Shown here piece by piece: positions 24,718-33,452 of a stretch of DNA of 64,000 nt. Under the pieces are notes generated by a model that did not search any database, was not told the DNA's origin, and saw only the letters and a list, made by a program, of their open reading frames with translations. This DNA is from Pyrinomonadaceae bacterium. Lineage in GTDB: Bacteria > Acidobacteriota > Blastocatellia > Pyrinomonadales > Pyrinomonadaceae. How positions within the stretch are numbered: position 1 is the first letter of the stretch; every line of letters starts with the position of its first letter. Location: the NCBI GenBank assembly GCA_021463165.1, contig JAJTWY010000004.1:1-64000 (forward strand), in the 5' to 3' direction. The translations under genes and the position numbers were made by a program.

Positions 24718-24970
24718 GATGCTTTGCCAGAAATCTGGGATATCGGGCACCGTAACATCCAGTCTGCGGCGTTCGACGCACGTGGCCAGCTGTGGACCGT
24801 CGAGCACGGGGCCAGAGGCGGCGATGAATTAAACATGATCGAGAAGGGGGAAAAACTACGGCTGGCCCGTTATCAGTTATGGTGAGGAATATTCCGGCGA
24901 AGCCATACCCGGAGACATCACCTCAAGACAGGGTCTCGAGCAGCCGGTTCAACTATGCATCAAGTGGTAG
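24718..24970 (+). pseudogene. Frameshifted fragment of a PQQ-type sugar dehydrogenase
   Basis: The plus strand encodes a conserved piece of the glucose/sorbosone dehydrogenase family: [20 protein letters not shown], then [20 protein letters not shown] in one frame. After a one-base insertion in a run of G near 24845, [16 protein letters not shown] continues in the next frame. It ends at TAG 24968-24970. No start or further homology is visible on either side. This is a chromosomal-type remnant that lies just before the first gene of the plasmid-like region, so it may mark an old insertion boundary. Confidence 0.75.
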
Positions 24971-25005
24971 GCATTAGACGATAAACAGGCGGCTGGCAAC
25001 TTTCC

Positions 25006-26214
25006 GTGAAGAGCATTGAATCGGCCATGATCGGAACGGGATATATCCGCGTGTCCAAAAAGCGCCGATGCCGCATATGCGGAAAACCGGATTGGTGCAG
25101 TAGAACCGCAGCCGAGACAATATCGTTCTGCGCTCGTACCACTCTGAATGCGAGTCGGGTAAGCAGACATGGCTGGGGAGTCTATTATCATCGGGAGTTT
25201 AATTTCGATCTAGCTTCCAACCGAAGATTCCACCGACTCCCTAGAACTCGCGAAGTTCATAGTTCAAGCGCCAGGGCACTACCGGAGATTCGAGACAGGA
25301 TCTATCGCAAGCTCATTGAATTGTCGCCTGCATCCTCCAATAGCGAACTCGTAAGTGGACGAGGTGGATTATCGGACAGAGGGATAAAAGATATTTCTCA
25401 GTACGGCAGTTTTCCAAAAACCGTGAACGAGAGGCGCGTTCTGGTCGACCGACTTATCCAGACACGAGCGAAGGGAGAAAATATCTCCTTCGAGGGGGTA
25501 CCCGGCTTTTGGAAGGATACTGGAGGCGGATGGCGTCTTTGGAATGGATTCGATTCAAAAGACGAACTATTGCTTATTCCGTTTATTGGGCGTAACGGTC
25601 TGATCCAGGCATGCCAGATCCGGTTTATGAAGCACGTAGAAGGAAGGTCGGGAAACTATGTGTGGCTCTCTTCCGCGAAGGAACGACTCGGTTCGAGTCC
25701 AGGGTCACCTCTTCATCACGTCCGGCCTTGTGACAATGTCGAGAATCCGGTAGTCGTCACAGAAGGTGCACTTAAAGCAGCGACGGCTCAAAGATTTCTT
25801 CTCGACAGATACGTTGTCGGAAACAGCGGCGTAGCGACCGCTCATCGAGCGATCGTCGAAACTGCCCGGGGCAGAAGCTTAGAGATCGCATTCGACAATG
25901 ACAGCTTCACAAATCCGCATGTAGCCCGAGCGCTGGCGGAGCTTCTCCGGCTTCGATACTTGGATCAGGCCGCCTATGGATTTGACGAAGAAGTCCGGAT
26001 CATCACTTGGGACGGATCTGTAAAAGGCATAGACGATGCACTGCTTTCCGGCCTCCGCCTCAAATATCTTACGGCCGCCAAATGGCTCAAGTGCTTGACA
26101 CCTAAGTGCTTCGAGTGGGCTGATCATCAACTTGTGTCGATCGGCAGCAAGAAAACGGGCGGCAGACAGGCCGCAGAATGGCCGAGCCGACGCTCCAGTA
26201 TAACGTCCCCTTAA
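25006..26214 (+). CDS. TOPRIM primase-like protein (DUF3854-like)
   Basis: A probable plasmid or phage-type DNA primase relative. From GTG 25006 it has 402 residues (ATG 25027 is an alternative start). A zinc-binding head, CRICGKPDWC with two more Cys downstream, lies at residues 22-41. The TOPRIM region shows the acidic strand VVVTEGALKA near 251, and IAFDND near 294, which matches the DxD metal site. The last 37 bases overlap the methyltransferase gene, arguing for coupled translation. DUF3854-type proteins are common at the 5' end of replication modules on plasmids and ICEs. Whether it primes on its own or partners the helicase downstream is not shown here. Confidence 0.7.
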   Translation: MKSIESAMIGTGYIRVSKKRRCRICGKPDWCSRTAAETISFCARTTLNASRVSRHGWGVYYHREFNFDLASNRRFHRLPRTREVHSSSARALPEIRDRIYRKLIELSPASSNSELVSGRGGLSDRGIKDISQYGSFPKTVNERRVLVDRLIQTRAKGENISFEGVPGFWKDTGGGWRLWNGFDSKDELLLIPFIGRNGLIQACQIRFMKHVEGRSGNYVWLSSAKERLGSSPGSPLHHVRPCDNVENPVVVTEGALKAATAQRFLLDRYVVGNSGVATAHRAIVETARGRSLEIAFDNDSFTNPHVARALAELLRLRYLDQAAYGFDEEVRIITWDGSVKGIDDALLSGLRLKYLTAAKWLKCLTPKCFEWADHQLVSIGSKKTGGRQAAEWPSRRSSITSP

Positions 26215-27149
26215 CACTGATACAGCAGATCGCCGAGAGAATAGATTCGGGGTATAAGCTGACAAACCGGGACCTGCTTGCGATGTGCGGCAAAGCCGGT
26301 ATCGATCCGTTGTCCACCGATCCGCATCTCTGTCACGAAGTTGCCGAAACCGGGCTCAGCCTCCTAGTCGCGACAAAATACGGAAAGCCGTTACTCTCGT
26401 CTGACCAGCCTGTTGTTGCGTGCAAGGAAATAATCCGGCCATTGCAGGAACGCTTGCCGACGCAGTCTTGGAAAAGCTCGACACAGATCGCCTATCAGCA
26501 ATTCTCGACGCCGGCTCCGATAGCCTACCTGGCTGCGTATCTACTCAGCCTGAGTGCGAAGGATACAGTGCTCGAACCCTCCTGTGGAACGGGATGTCTT
26601 GCGGTATGGTGCAAAGCCGCGGGTGCAAATGTCATAGCGAACGAGATCGATCCCCGGAGGCGAGAACTACTGCGACTCCTAGACTTCGAACCAAGCAGCC
26701 ACAATGCCGAATATATCGACGATCTTCTCCCATACGACCGGATCCCTAACGTTGTCCTGGTCAACCCGCCATTCTCCTCGAACGGCGGTCGCACCAGATC
26801 GACATCGAGCAAATTTGGTTTCCGGCATGTTGAATCGGCACTTAGGCGTTTGGACAGAGATGGAAGGTTTGGCGTCATCCTCGGCGAGAGTGGTTCACCA
26901 CGGACATATAGTGGAAGGAGATTCTGGAACTCGATAGATCCTTACGTAAGATTGCGCCAAGTCATAGAGATTGACGGCCGAGAATATTACCGCAACGGCA
27001 CATCTACCAGTGTCACTTTGATAATTGGAGAGAAGTGTGAAATCACGCCAGTCAGAGAGAAAGCTTTGCAAACCTCCACAACAACGATCTCGGTCCGATC
27101 GGTCGAAGAGGCGTTTGCTGTGACACATCCGATACAAAGTGCTTCATAA
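26178..27149 (+). CDS. N6-adenine-type DNA methyltransferase
   Basis: A Rossmann-fold, SAM-dependent methyltransferase of 323 residues. Motif I is EPSCGTGCLAV (residue about 134) and the amino-methyltransferase motif IV is NPPFSS (about 196). The N-terminal 130 residues include a helical region, and about 100 C-terminal residues follow the catalytic core. No target-recognition domain is obvious. It overlaps the primase-like gene by 37 bases and precedes the Strawberry-notch helicase by 9 bases. A methyltransferase combined with a helicase of this type occurs in the phage P1 anti-restriction protein DarB as one polypeptide. Here the two are separate genes, so an anti-restriction role is a fair inference. 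Confidence 0.85.
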   Translation: MAEPTLQYNVPLTLIQQIAERIDSGYKLTNRDLLAMCGKAGIDPLSTDPHLCHEVAETGLSLLVATKYGKPLLSSDQPVVACKEIIRPLQERLPTQSWKSSTQIAYQQFSTPAPIAYLAAYLLSLSAKDTVLEPSCGTGCLAVWCKAAGANVIANEIDPRRRELLRLLDFEPSSHNAEYIDDLLPYDRIPNVVLVNPPFSSNGGRTRSTSSKFGFRHVESALRRLDRDGRFGVILGESGSPRTYSGRRFWNSIDPYVRLRQVIEIDGREYYRNGTSTSVTLIIGEKCEITPVREKALQTSTTTISVRSVEEAFAVTHPIQSAS

Positions 27150-27158
27150 ACATAAGTC

Positions 27159-30100
27159 ATGGATACAAGCTTCGCAGCAGCATTGCCGATGCCGCAGAGT
27201 TTTGCAGTCGGCAATGGATTTCCTCAAGTTCCGCCCAATGGCGACGACTCAGGTAAGGAAACCGAACCCGACCGGCAACCGCTTGAGTACATTCCCCACT
27301 ATGTTACCGGAGGCTCAGATCATCCCGGGAACGTTGTCGAGACCCCGGGACTCGCAAATGTAAGTCCTCCTGCAATTACGTATCGACCTCTGCTTCCAAG
27401 GGAGCTTGCGATGGACGGCCGCCTCTCGAGAATGCAGGTTGAGCGAATAATTTACGCGGGTCAGGCTCATGAGCAGCGGTTGGCAAACGGAGCCCGAGCA
27501 GGCATCAGCATCGGGGATGGGACGGGCACAGGTAAAACGGCGAGCATCGCAGGCATCGTGCTCGATAACTGGTTCCAAGGCAGAAGAAGGACCATTTGGT
27601 TATCGGTAAAGGCGGACCTGATAGAAGCGGTTTCAGACGAGTTTCTTCGCCTAGGTTTCGGCCTCCCGATCAAGCTTGTTAATGAGTACCCATACGATTC
27701 GGATATTGCGCTTGATGACGGAATAATTTTCTGCACCTACAAATCGCTTATCGCACGCTCAAAGACAGGAGCGAAGCGCATCGACCAGATAACAAAATGG
27801 CTGGATGGCGGAGGCCTTGCGATATTTGACGAGGGCCACAAGGCAAAACACGCATTTGCTGATGACAGCGGTAAGGCTACTCAAACGGGTGCTGCGGTCC
27901 TTGAGATACAGGACCCAGAAAATTTTCCTGACCTGAGGGTCGTCTACTCGTCTGCCACATCCGCAGGTGAAGTTCGGCACCTAGCCTACGTGTCGAGGCT
28001 TGGGCTTTGGGGCGAAGGTACTAGTTTTCCGCTCGGATTTGAGCAGTTTGCAGAGGAGATCGAGTCCGGAGGAGTCGGTGCGCTTGAGATGGTCTGCCGT
28101 GATCTCAAGGCAATGGGTCGATACCTCTGCTGCAACCTGAGCATGGGGGTCGATCCTGCGTCGGGCCTCGCTGTGGAGTATCGTGAGGTCATTCATCGGC
28201 TGACGCCCGCGCAGCGGCAAATGTACGACAACATGGCGCGAGCGTGGCAGGAGGTGCTCAAGAATATTCATCGTGCCCTGGACCTGACAAATTCCGGGAA
28301 AGCTTCGCGCCGGAATGCGATAAATCAGTTCTGGGCCGAACACCAGCGCTGCTTTCGGAATCTCATCACCGCCTTTAAGGTGCCCACATTGATCCGAGAG
28401 ATCGAGCACGCACTCGGTCGCAAAGAATCGATCGTCGTCTCGATAACGGGGACGGGCGAAAGCCAGACAAAGAAGCAGATCGAACGGGCCGCCGATGAGG
28501 AGGAGGCGATCGATGCACTTGATTTTAGCCCTCGCGAAACACTTTCAAGATTAGTTGAAAATTGCTTTCCGACAAGGGTGTTTCAGGAGCGGGCCAACCA
28601 GTATAGCGGCGTAACCGAACACGTGCCCATTCTAACGGACGATGGGAATCAGCTCGAAAGTCGGGCCGCCCTCCAACTTAGACGGGAACTCCTCGATAGG
28701 CTTTCGACGCTGGAAGTGCCCGAACATCCGCTCGACCAGCTCGTAAACTATTTCGGGCCGGAGAACGTCGCCGAAATGACCGGTCGAAAGAAACGCCTAA
28801 TCCGGACGACGTGCGGAGCCCTCGAGTATCGACCGCGGCAACTTCCAGGCGTTCCCGCGAAGTTAGTCAATCTTCACGAAAAGAACTCCTTTCAAGGCAA
28901 ACAGAAGCGGATCGCAATAATGTCCGAAGTTGCCTCGACCGGCGATAGCCTTCACGCGGGCTCGAGCGTTCTCAACCAGCAGCGGAGGCTTCACATTGCC
29001 GCCGAATTAAAATGGTCCGCCGACAAACAGGTGCAAGACTTCGGTCGCACACATCGGACCGGCCAGGTCGCACCGCCTGTTTACTTGCTCGTCTTCACCG
29101 AACTTGGCGGCGAAAAAAGGTTCTCCGCAACGATCGCCCGGCGGCTTGGAAACATGGGTGCACTGACGAAGGGGGACAGGCAGGCAGAGAAAGCCGGGAC
29201 ACTCGACAGATACAACCTCGAATCAAGGGAAGGCCGGTCGGCACTCAACGTGGTCTTGAGCGGTATATTGCGTGGCATCGATATCCAAGGGCTTGATAAC
29301 CCAATGCTTGCCCTTCGGGACATGGGTCTACTTCGATCAGGGGATGCGGGAGAAGAGATCGCCGAAAGCGACAAGACGAATATCCCCCGATTTTTGAATC
29401 GCCTACTCTCACTTGAAGTCGACCGGCAGAATGCACTGTTCGATTATTTCTACTCAACATTCACCCAGACCATCGAGCATCTTAAAGCAAGTGGAAAACT
29501 AGACGATGGACTTGAGGACCTGAAAGCCTCATCCGTCACGCTAGTCCAACCGGCGCAGATTCTTTACCGAGATGCAATTACAGGTGCAAGAACGGTCTAT
29601 TACGAGCTAAACCTGAAAGTAGCTACGAGGCCGGCAAGATATCTAGAAGTTTCGGCAAGCGACTTTATGCGCTTCTACCAGCACCGGGCGAATGGCAGCT
29701 TTGTCGCCGTCAGGCCGAGCATGTCGCATACAGACCCTGAAACAGGCGAACGCTATCAGATGTTTTCTGTCACCCGTCCCACCGGACGTAACGTTGCGTA
29801 CCTACGGGAAGGCGAACTCAATCAAAAATACAGAATTGTTCCAAAGATCAGAGCTGAAACATGGTGGACTAACGAAGAAGAGAAGATACCTTTGTTCGAG
29901 TTCAAAACGGTTCATCTCCTCAGCGGAGCCTTGCTTCCGATCTGGAAGTTCTTGAAGACGCTGCAGCAATCAGATCTCAAGATCGTAAGGACCACGACAG
30001 ACGATGGAAAGCGTCTCGTCGGCGTAGGTATATCTGCCGAGTCGCTCCGCGATGTAAAACGCCACTTTGGCATTCAGGGGAGCATTCCAACTACTGCCGC

Positions 30101-30515
30101 TGAGATTCTTCGGGTCGTCGATTTCGAACGGAACGTGGTGAACCTGCTAGGGGATACAAAGGTGCGGACAGTGCGGTTTCAAGGCCAGCTTTGTACGGAG
30201 GTCTGCCCCTCGACTGTCGAGCAGATACGAGAGCTTCGCGGCATGGGTCTAACTAATATCGCCCAGCATGGCAAGCAGCGATTCTTCCTTTCAAGCGATC
30301 ACTCGACTGCCTTAGCTTGTCTTGAAAGGGTTCTGGCGCTATATCCACCACAATCCTGTGACTTTGGTTTCACGCCGACCGAAATGGAAGTACAGTCGAT
30401 TTCACCTCCTGACGATAGGCCCGTCCAGATCCCGGACTGGCTGCTCGAGCCGGACGAGAAGGAAGTCGCAAGGCTCCAAACTGTGCACGACGTAGACAAA
30501 CTGTTGTCATCGTAG
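27159..30515 (+). CDS. Strawberry-notch-type helicase/NTPase
   Basis: A large SF2 helicase relative of 1118 residues. Walker A is GDGTGTGKTAS (about residue 121), the DExH box is IFDEGHKAKHA (about 223), and motif VI is GRTHRTGQ (about 629), with a long C-terminal region to 1118. The AAA-like N-terminal domain plus Helicase_C_4-type domain is the Strawberry-notch family arrangement. In mobile elements such proteins accompany DNA methyltransferases. The start 9 bases after the methyltransferase stop suggests an operon, primase-methyltransferase-helicase. It could take part in replication, in DNA protection during entry, or in both. Confidence 0.85.
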   Translation: MDTSFAAALPMPQSFAVGNGFPQVPPNGDDSGKETEPDRQPLEYIPHYVTGGSDHPGNVVETPGLANVSPPAITYRPLLPRELAMDGRLSRMQVERIIYAGQAHEQRLANGARAGISIGDGTGTGKTASIAGIVLDNWFQGRRRTIWLSVKADLIEAVSDEFLRLGFGLPIKLVNEYPYDSDIALDDGIIFCTYKSLIARSKTGAKRIDQITKWLDGGGLAIFDEGHKAKHAFADDSGKATQTGAAVLEIQDPENFPDLRVVYSSATSAGEVRHLAYVSRLGLWGEGTSFPLGFEQFAEEIESGGVGALEMVCRDLKAMGRYLCCNLSMGVDPASGLAVEYREVIHRLTPAQRQMYDNMARAWQEVLKNIHRALDLTNSGKASRRNAINQFWAEHQRCFRNLITAFKVPTLIREIEHALGRKESIVVSITGTGESQTKKQIERAADEEEAIDALDFSPRETLSRLVENCFPTRVFQERANQYSGVTEHVPILTDDGNQLESRAALQLRRELLDRLSTLEVPEHPLDQLVNYFGPENVAEMTGRKKRLIRTTCGALEYRPRQLPGVPAKLVNLHEKNSFQGKQKRIAIMSEVASTGDSLHAGSSVLNQQRRLHIAAELKWSADKQVQDFGRTHRTGQVAPPVYLLVFTELGGEKRFSATIARRLGNMGALTKGDRQAEKAGTLDRYNLESREGRSALNVVLSGILRGIDIQGLDNPMLALRDMGLLRSGDAGEEIAESDKTNIPRFLNRLLSLEVDRQNALFDYFYSTFTQTIEHLKASGKLDDGLEDLKASSVTLVQPAQILYRDAITGARTVYYELNLKVATRPARYLEVSASDFMRFYQHRANGSFVAVRPSMSHTDPETGERYQMFSVTRPTGRNVAYLREGELNQKYRIVPKIRAETWWTNEEEKIPLFEFKTVHLLSGALLPIWKFLKTLQQSDLKIVRTTTDDGKRLVGVGISAESLRDVKRHFGIQGSIPTTAAEILRVVDFERNVVNLLGDTKVRTVRFQGQLCTEVCPSTVEQIRELRGMGLTNIAQHGKQRFFLSSDHSTALACLERVLALYPPQSCDFGFTPTEMEVQSISPPDDRPVQIPDWLLEPDEKEVARLQTVHDVDKLLSS

Positions 30516-30649
30516 ACACTTTGGAAGGAGCCGACGCACACTTGAAAAGCCGGAAGCTATCTGTTTTCAGCGCTTTTCGGCGTCGCACCTACGAGGCACG
30601 GTTCTTGAGTAAACATAGCTTCACCTATCAAGCCAAGGAGGAGTGGGAG

Positions 30650-31747
30650 ATGCCGTGTAGCTCAGATATTCGTGTCAATGGTGGTTCGAGTGTTGCCGAA
30701 CTTGAAGCAAAGATCGATCGCTTTGCAAAAGTTCCACATTATGTGCTGATCGTCGGTGAGCGTGGAACTGGAAAGACGACGATCGCCAGAGCTTTGCACG
30801 AGAAGAGTTGCAGGTTGAGGGGCCAGTTCGTAAACGTTAACTGCGCGAGCTTCACTTCAGAACTGCTCGAGTCCGAACTCTTCGGGTACGAGAAGGGAGC
30901 GTTTACTGGCGCCGTCTCAGCTAAGCCTGGTCTCTTCGAAACTGCTGCTGGTGGGACCCTGTTTCTGGATGAGATCGGTGAATTGACTTTGAGCCTTCAG
31001 GCGAAGCTTTTGAAAGCCGTCGAGGAGAAGCGAATTCGCCGAGTTGGCGGAACATACGAGCGGCAGATAGATGTCCGTGTGATCGCCGCTACGTCCCGAA
31101 ATCTAATAGCGATGGTCGCCGACGGATCGTTTCGTCCAGACTTGTTCGACCGTCTCAACGTCCTACAGTTGGAGACTGTTCCGCTCCGCCATCAGCGAGA
31201 GAAGATCCGTCAAATGTTCCTCAAGCAGTTCGAGACCGAATGGCGTTCGATCGGCCGCGGGGTGCCATTTGATATTGATGAAGACGCCTTCAACGAGCTG
31301 GAACGACACAGATGGGATGGGAACTATCGCGAGTTGCTGAACTTCGCGACACGATTGGCTGTTGAAGCTATGAATGGGCCTAATATCTCAGCTCGACTTG
31401 TTCGACAAACGCTTGAGGAAAGTTCGAGTGCGATCACGGCGGCTCAGTCGAACGCAATGCTTGCTTATTCGAATAGTATTGAAAAGCTAGATCGTAATGC
31501 CCATCGGACAGACTTGCTAACCGTTATGCTTGACCCTCATACGGATAATCTCGATACCGTTTATATCAAGGCCGCCGGCATTTTTATTGAGCATGCGCTT
31601 AAACGATCCAACGGCAATCTTCGAAAGGCCGCTCGATCAATGGGAAGCAGCCACTCAACACTTTTGCGCATTCTGAAACTGCACAAAGAAAGAGTCCCCA
31701 ATCATCCGCCGGAAGCAAACTTCGTGTCCTTTGGGGCCGCAGCGTAG
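30650..31747 (+). CDS. Sigma-54-dependent transcription activator (orphan)
   Basis: A bacterial enhancer-binding protein of 365 residues. The start is ATG 30650, which has AAGGAGGAG upstream; an earlier ATG lacks this. The AAA+ domain has Walker [11 protein letters not shown] (residue about 36), the sigma-54 contact loop GAFTGA (about 83), Walker [10 protein letters not shown], and [12 protein letters not shown] Fis-type helix-turn-helix occupies residues 320-345 ([19 protein letters not shown]). There is no receiver, GAF or PAS input domain, so it may be constitutively active or controlled by a partner. It is plus-strand and 135 bases after the helicase. It may drive a sigma-54 promoter somewhere on the element; I did not find a convincing -24/-12 site. 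Confidence 0.85.
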   Translation: MPCSSDIRVNGGSSVAELEAKIDRFAKVPHYVLIVGERGTGKTTIARALHEKSCRLRGQFVNVNCASFTSELLESELFGYEKGAFTGAVSAKPGLFETAAGGTLFLDEIGELTLSLQAKLLKAVEEKRIRRVGGTYERQIDVRVIAATSRNLIAMVADGSFRPDLFDRLNVLQLETVPLRHQREKIRQMFLKQFETEWRSIGRGVPFDIDEDAFNELERHRWDGNYRELLNFATRLAVEAMNGPNISARLVRQTLEESSSAITAAQSNAMLAYSNSIEKLDRNAHRTDLLTVMLDPHTDNLDTVYIKAAGIFIEHALKRSNGNLRKAARSMGSSHSTLLRILKLHKERVPNHPPEANFVSFGAAA

Positions 31748-31922
31748 AAAACGCACCGCTCGAAAAGGAAACGTCAAACTGGACTATAGAGGAAAACCCT
31801 CTACAGGTTCTGAAATATGTAGAAGGTGCAAAAGCCGCTAAAAAAAACAAGGCATCGAAGAAACCTGTACCCTGTTGCGAAGTGGTTCCAGATCAAGATA
31901 AACGCAGGAAACTGCCACACGC

Positions 31923-33098
31923 TTACGGTCGACGCGATCCAGGTGCCGATCTGGTATGTGGCTGAACATACGTACCATCACTCCGTGTGTACCCCTTCAC
32001 GTTGACGGGGCCACGGCCCGAGCTCGGGGAGGATGGCGAGTAGTAGCCGCCGGTGTTTACTGGGGCTGCATCGTACTTGTCGGCAATAAACGTAGCGGTG
32101 AATCTGTTACGGCGATATTCCCAAGGTGGCGTTCGGTCGCAATCCTTCCACAAACCCGCACTCGATCCGCGCGCCTGAACTTCCGCGTTCGCGTAAGAAG
32201 CTCGATCAGCCACGGGCTGCTCGGACGCATAGGATTTGTAATGCCAGGCGTAGCCGATCGAGATCATCCTCTTATTGATGTCCACGCCGGCTAACGATAT
32301 TTTCCCTATCATTCGTCCGTAACTATCGCGTTTACTCGAATTGCAGCTGACGGCGCGACCGAAGACCTGATCCGAAAGAGCTTGTTTCGATCGCATTCCG
32401 CAGGCCTGGCCTTTCTCGGGTGCATCCATACCTTCTAAACGTACGCGAACGGTTTTGCCGGAACTCGTTCGTATGTCGACCGTATCGCCGTCAATTACAC
32501 CGACGACGGTTCCGCCGCAATCGCCAGATTCGAGGGAATAGATCTCGCGGGCGAAGACATCCTCAACTGACGAGCCGAACATTTGGACCGCTAGGACAGC
32601 CACTCTAGGATCGGCCATCGGTTCCGACGAAGATCCCGCGAGCTTGCGCATCTCGGACGGGCGGCCTAGGCCGTGGACTGCCCAAATTCCACGTTCCTCA
32701 GTCCTCGCCGCAGCTTCATTCGCTTTGAAGATCTCTTCGGATTGAGCATCTCGTGAGCCTTCCTGCAGGAACCACGCAGCGCCGTCGCGAAGCATCCGCT
32801 GACTCAATTCGATATCTCCGACGTATGCGCGGCTTCCGGAGTAGGTGCTATATGAAACCGTTAACGGCTTTCCGAGAATAAAGGAAGACAAGTGGTCCCG
32901 GGCAACCTCAAAAAACGGTTGCTCCTCCACCGGAGCTTCGATCATCCGAAGCTTGATCGGAATATCTGCTTTTCCTACACGAAGAGTGAACGAGTCACCC
33001 GATTCGACAGAAACTACGACGCCGGTCACGTTCGTCTGCGAGAAGGAGACGAAAGAGAACGAGAGGAGTGAAATAACGAGCAGGAGTAGAGATTTCAT
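31923..33098 (-). CDS. Secreted protein with two staphylococcal-nuclease-like domains
   Basis: Signal peptide (MKSLLLLVISLLSFSFVSFS), then two tandem SNase-like OB folds in 391 residues. The second (residues 195-320) has the active-type elements VIDGDTVDIR, VRLEGMDAPEKGQACG and DSYGRMIGKI. The first (residues 25-150) lacks the DGDT acidic pair and the Tyr-Gly-Arg motif, so it is degenerate. A low-complexity Gly/Ser/Pro tail follows. It lies on the opposite strand to its neighbours and shares a 339-base upstream gap with the PRTRC cassette. An extracellular nuclease could serve nutrient uptake or clear DNA; the degenerate repeat may be structural. Confidence 0.85.
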   Translation of the reverse strand: MKSLLLLVISLLSFSFVSFSQTNVTGVVVSVESGDSFTLRVGKADIPIKLRMIEAPVEEQPFFEVARDHLSSFILGKPLTVSYSTYSGSRAYVGDIELSQRMLRDGAAWFLQEGSRDAQSEEIFKANEAAARTEERGIWAVHGLGRPSEMRKLAGSSSEPMADPRVAVLAVQMFGSSVEDVFAREIYSLESGDCGGTVVGVIDGDTVDIRTSSGKTVRVRLEGMDAPEKGQACGMRSKQALSDQVFGRAVSCNSSKRDSYGRMIGKISLAGVDINKRMISIGYAWHYKSYASEQPVADRASYANAEVQARGSSAGLWKDCDRTPPWEYRRNRFTATFIADKYDAAPVNTGGYYSPSSPSSGRGPVNVKGYTRSDGTYVQPHTRSAPGSRRP

Positions 33099-33437
33099 TT
33101 TTCTTGAGGTGGGCCGGTCTGATCAGTGGTGAATCGTCAGGATCTCCGGACAGGGCGTCCGATGTCATTATTCTACGCGCAAATTGGGTCGGAAGTGAAC
33201 CTTTTTCGATCAGGATGAGCCTGGAAGATCACCAAACGGAAAGTGAGCATAGGACAAAAGCTCCAAGCATTAAAAATACGAATAAAATGATTAGCAACAG
33301 ATAGCCCGTGAACATATATGAAGCTTAGGTTCAATCGCAGATTCGCAGTCGGCTCCTTTTTCAGCCCAAGATTTGAGAGCCGAGCGAATTCATCCGCTCC
33401 TCTTGCAACCTTCTGAAAAAATAGCGGCAGGCAGGCT
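33099..33437. other. Divergent intergenic region
   Basis: This stretch separates the SNase gene (minus) from the PRTRC cassette (plus) and should hold both promoters. The 33255-33300 part is A+T-rich. Apart from the possible 28-residue membrane peptide at 33229-33315, I see no gene, repeat or clear terminator here. Confidence 0.5.
33229..33315 (-). CDS. Possible 28-residue hydrophobic membrane peptide
   Basis: On the minus strand, ATG 33315 opens a 28-codon frame that ends at TGA 33229-33231. Residues 6-24 are a nearly continuous Leu/Ile/Phe/Val run, enough for one membrane helix. No strong ribosome site precedes it. It lies between the divergent SNase and PRTRC-E genes. Chance A+T-rich sequence could produce such a frame, so this is a low-confidence small gene; other small toxic peptides have this appearance. 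Confidence 0.25.
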   Translation of the reverse strand: MFTGYLLLIILFVFLMLGAFVLCSLSVW

Positions 33438-33452
33438 GTGGAGATAGAGACT

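Noticed and set aside
31700..31965. Plus-strand open frame with Lys-rich peptide, running past the sigma-54 activator stop
   Set aside because: It has no start codon or ribosome site, overlaps the opposing SNase end, and the hairpin TAGAGG/CCTCTA lies inside it. A decayed gene cannot be excluded.
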